Below, in pieces: positions 63,801 through 64,000 of a stretch of 64,000 nt of DNA. The position numbers and the translations under genes were made by a program. The stretch is from Bacillota bacterium (lineage in GTDB: Bacteria; Bacillota; Clostridia; Acetivibrionales; DSM-1351): assembly GCA_023443515.1 (NCBI GenBank), contig JAEZUC010000094.1:1-64000 (forward strand), in the 5' to 3' direction. Below the pieces are notes generated by a model. The model had not been told where the DNA came from. It did not search any database and saw only the letters and a list, made by a program, of their open reading frames with translations. Every line of letters begins with the position of its first letter. Position 1 is the first letter of the stretch.

Positions 63801-64000
63801 ACAACGATATCCTCCTGACCGGTATATTTTAAAAGCAGGATATTGTAAGCTGCAAGAAGTATCATAAATAGTGTAGTATTGGTTCCGGCAGAAAGTTCTC
63901 TTAGTCCGCTTACAAGTTCAAAATCTAAGTTAAACCCTATTCTGTTGCCGTCAAAGGTTTTCCTGTGTGGCCTTGAATAGTCAGTCGGCATACCAAGTAC
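60887..64000 (-). CDS. NRPS module C-A-PCP with terminal half-condensation domain (5' end outside window)
   Basis: C-terminal 1037 residues of a peptide synthetase whose start lies beyond the right edge. Visible parts, counted from the MPTDYSRP methionine at 63991: second half of a C domain (to about 235); A domain about 255-735 with A3 IIYTSGSTGNAKG, A5 NEYGPTE, A10 TPNGKIDRK and specificity code D-S-E-L-T-A-E-V-C-K, which I cannot assign; PCP S787 in IGGNSI; then residues 845-1034, a degenerate half condensation domain lacking HHxxxDG. That last part resembles the end of the four-module NRPS, and both precede a ketosynthase protein. It is 15 nt from the following PKS gene, so the biosynthetic operon continues past the window. 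Confidence 0.95.
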   Translation of the reverse strand, partial: VLGMPTDYSRPHRKTFDGNRIGFNLDFELVSGLRELSAGTNTTLFMILLAAYNILLLKYTGQEDIVVGSPVAGREQPEVESMIGMFVNTVALRNYPKYEMKFTDFLESVRINVLDAFKNQDYQFDDLVNDLGIKRDASRNPLFDTMFIVQNMGLPDIAIDNLEFNHYHFRYNMSKFDFSLEIGDGDETIPCYLEYSTKLFKQDTAQRMITHYMNILRQIIKDASKTIADIGILTDSEKRRILYEFNSTETELPADKTLVELFNEQVRRTPDNIAVVHEQTELSYCELNAKANRIAGFLQSRGIKPGSVVGIMVERSIDMIAGAIGILKAGAAYLPIDPEYPSHRIQYMLNDSNTDLLLTSYELAERVDKGYNTICMENEEIEGLESDEPDIKQSPDNLAYIIYTSGSTGNAKGVMIEHKSIVNTLEWRRKYYGFNHNDAVLQIPSFSFDSSVEDIFTALISGARLVLINQEDRFDLPRLREIFIKHKITNLLVVPSFYRVLLDEVSDSMKNVRIITIAGESFTGSLVNKHFEKLENVRLVNEYGPTENSVCTSFYEFDKDRTEVLIGKPINNTKCYILDRNNRLQPIGVPGELCVSGHGLARGYFNADKLTAEKFIDNPFIPGETMYRTGDMARWLPDGNIEFIGRIDQQVKIRGYRIEIGEIEHHLQKHTNVIEAVVTVNDVDGQKALCAYTVLNANIENKELEEYLSIRLPDYMVPQYFIRMDSLPKTPNGKIDRKMLPEPDMKIELSDLCEAPKNDIEEDFVKVWEEVLGKEIAGINQNFFDIGGNSIRLMEMYSRIEELYPGKLTVSDIFAFPTIAKLAKLISSEKDAPEFANAVEASGVILPEEYFIKENEDIEEKIFKYVLKSETYSALTAISAKNHLKPTDVVMGAFIYLLCEITGVNQLTLHAKGEWGNAICLITTDLSQADSLVKFVELIGQQRIYPQKENICSVERINITGKQHNSVLPLFCINSDLPNEMKDPYDIHVKMTEEADSIKLIYTYDYARLSMASMEKLFSAHTVVLEKILEELNVNKY

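Noticed and set aside
1..64000. tRNA, rRNA, CRISPR arrays, insertion sequences or phage attachment sites
   Set aside because: None seen: almost all sequence is coding, and the short gaps contain no cloverleaf, repeat-spacer pattern, transposase or terminal inverted repeats.

Overview
The window looks like a chromosomal segment of an anaerobic, cellulosome-forming clostridium of the Ruminiclostridium (Clostridium cellulolyticum) group. The main evidence is two secreted hemicellulases at the left end that end in type I dockerins whose duplicated segments carry 'DALD/DAAD', together with the AT-rich Firmicute sequence, strong GGAGG-type ribosome binding sites and frequent TTG/GTG starts.

Region 1 (1-15 kb) is a plant-hemicellulose module. 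On the minus strand it holds, in transcription order, an arsR-like regulator, a four-gene sugar ABC importer (lipoprotein, ATPase, two permeases), a sensor kinase/AraC-type response regulator pair, a 0.7-kb non-coding leader, and the GH10-CBM6-dockerin and GH43-CBM6-dockerin genes (the latter runs off the left edge). An intracellular GH51 arabinofuranosidase is divergent on the plus strand. Organisation and content match the xylan-specific two-component system plus 'xyl-doc' hemicellulase cluster known from C. cellulolyticum: sensing, extracellular arabinoxylan attack, import and intracellular arabinose release.

Region 2 (14.7-64 kb) is one minus-strand transcription unit of at least 49 kb with gaps of 0-66 nt. 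It encodes a hybrid non-ribosomal peptide / trans-acyltransferase polyketide assembly line that begins beyond the right edge. In order: NRPS (C-A-PCP, partial); KS-DH-KR-PCP-C; a PP-loop (AANH) enzyme; a four-module NRPS; a stand-alone acyltransferase; a B12-type radical SAM enzyme; KS-DH-KR-PCP-C-A-PCP-C-A-PCP; KS-DH-KR-ACP; KS-KR-ACP ending in a papain-like, BtrH-resembling domain; a free ACP; and a 3-dehydroquinate synthase II / DhnA-type aldolase pair of the kind that makes 3-amino-4-hydroxybenzoate. Within the window there are 7 adenylation domains, 4 ketosynthases, 12 carrier proteins, one trans AT and no thioesterase.

The unusual combination is what deserves attention. An aminohydroxybenzoate-type pathway, an adenylation domain that has lost the Asp that grips alpha-amino groups, a sulfur- or nitrogen-transfer PP-loop enzyme with the same C-terminal tail as the neighbouring megasynthase, a RiPP-type radical SAM enzyme, half-condensation domains at protein ends, and a cysteine-protease-like terminal domain in place of a thioesterase all sit in one operon. 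I do not recognise a characterised product for it. The two regions converge on a strong hairpin terminator at about 14.73 kb.
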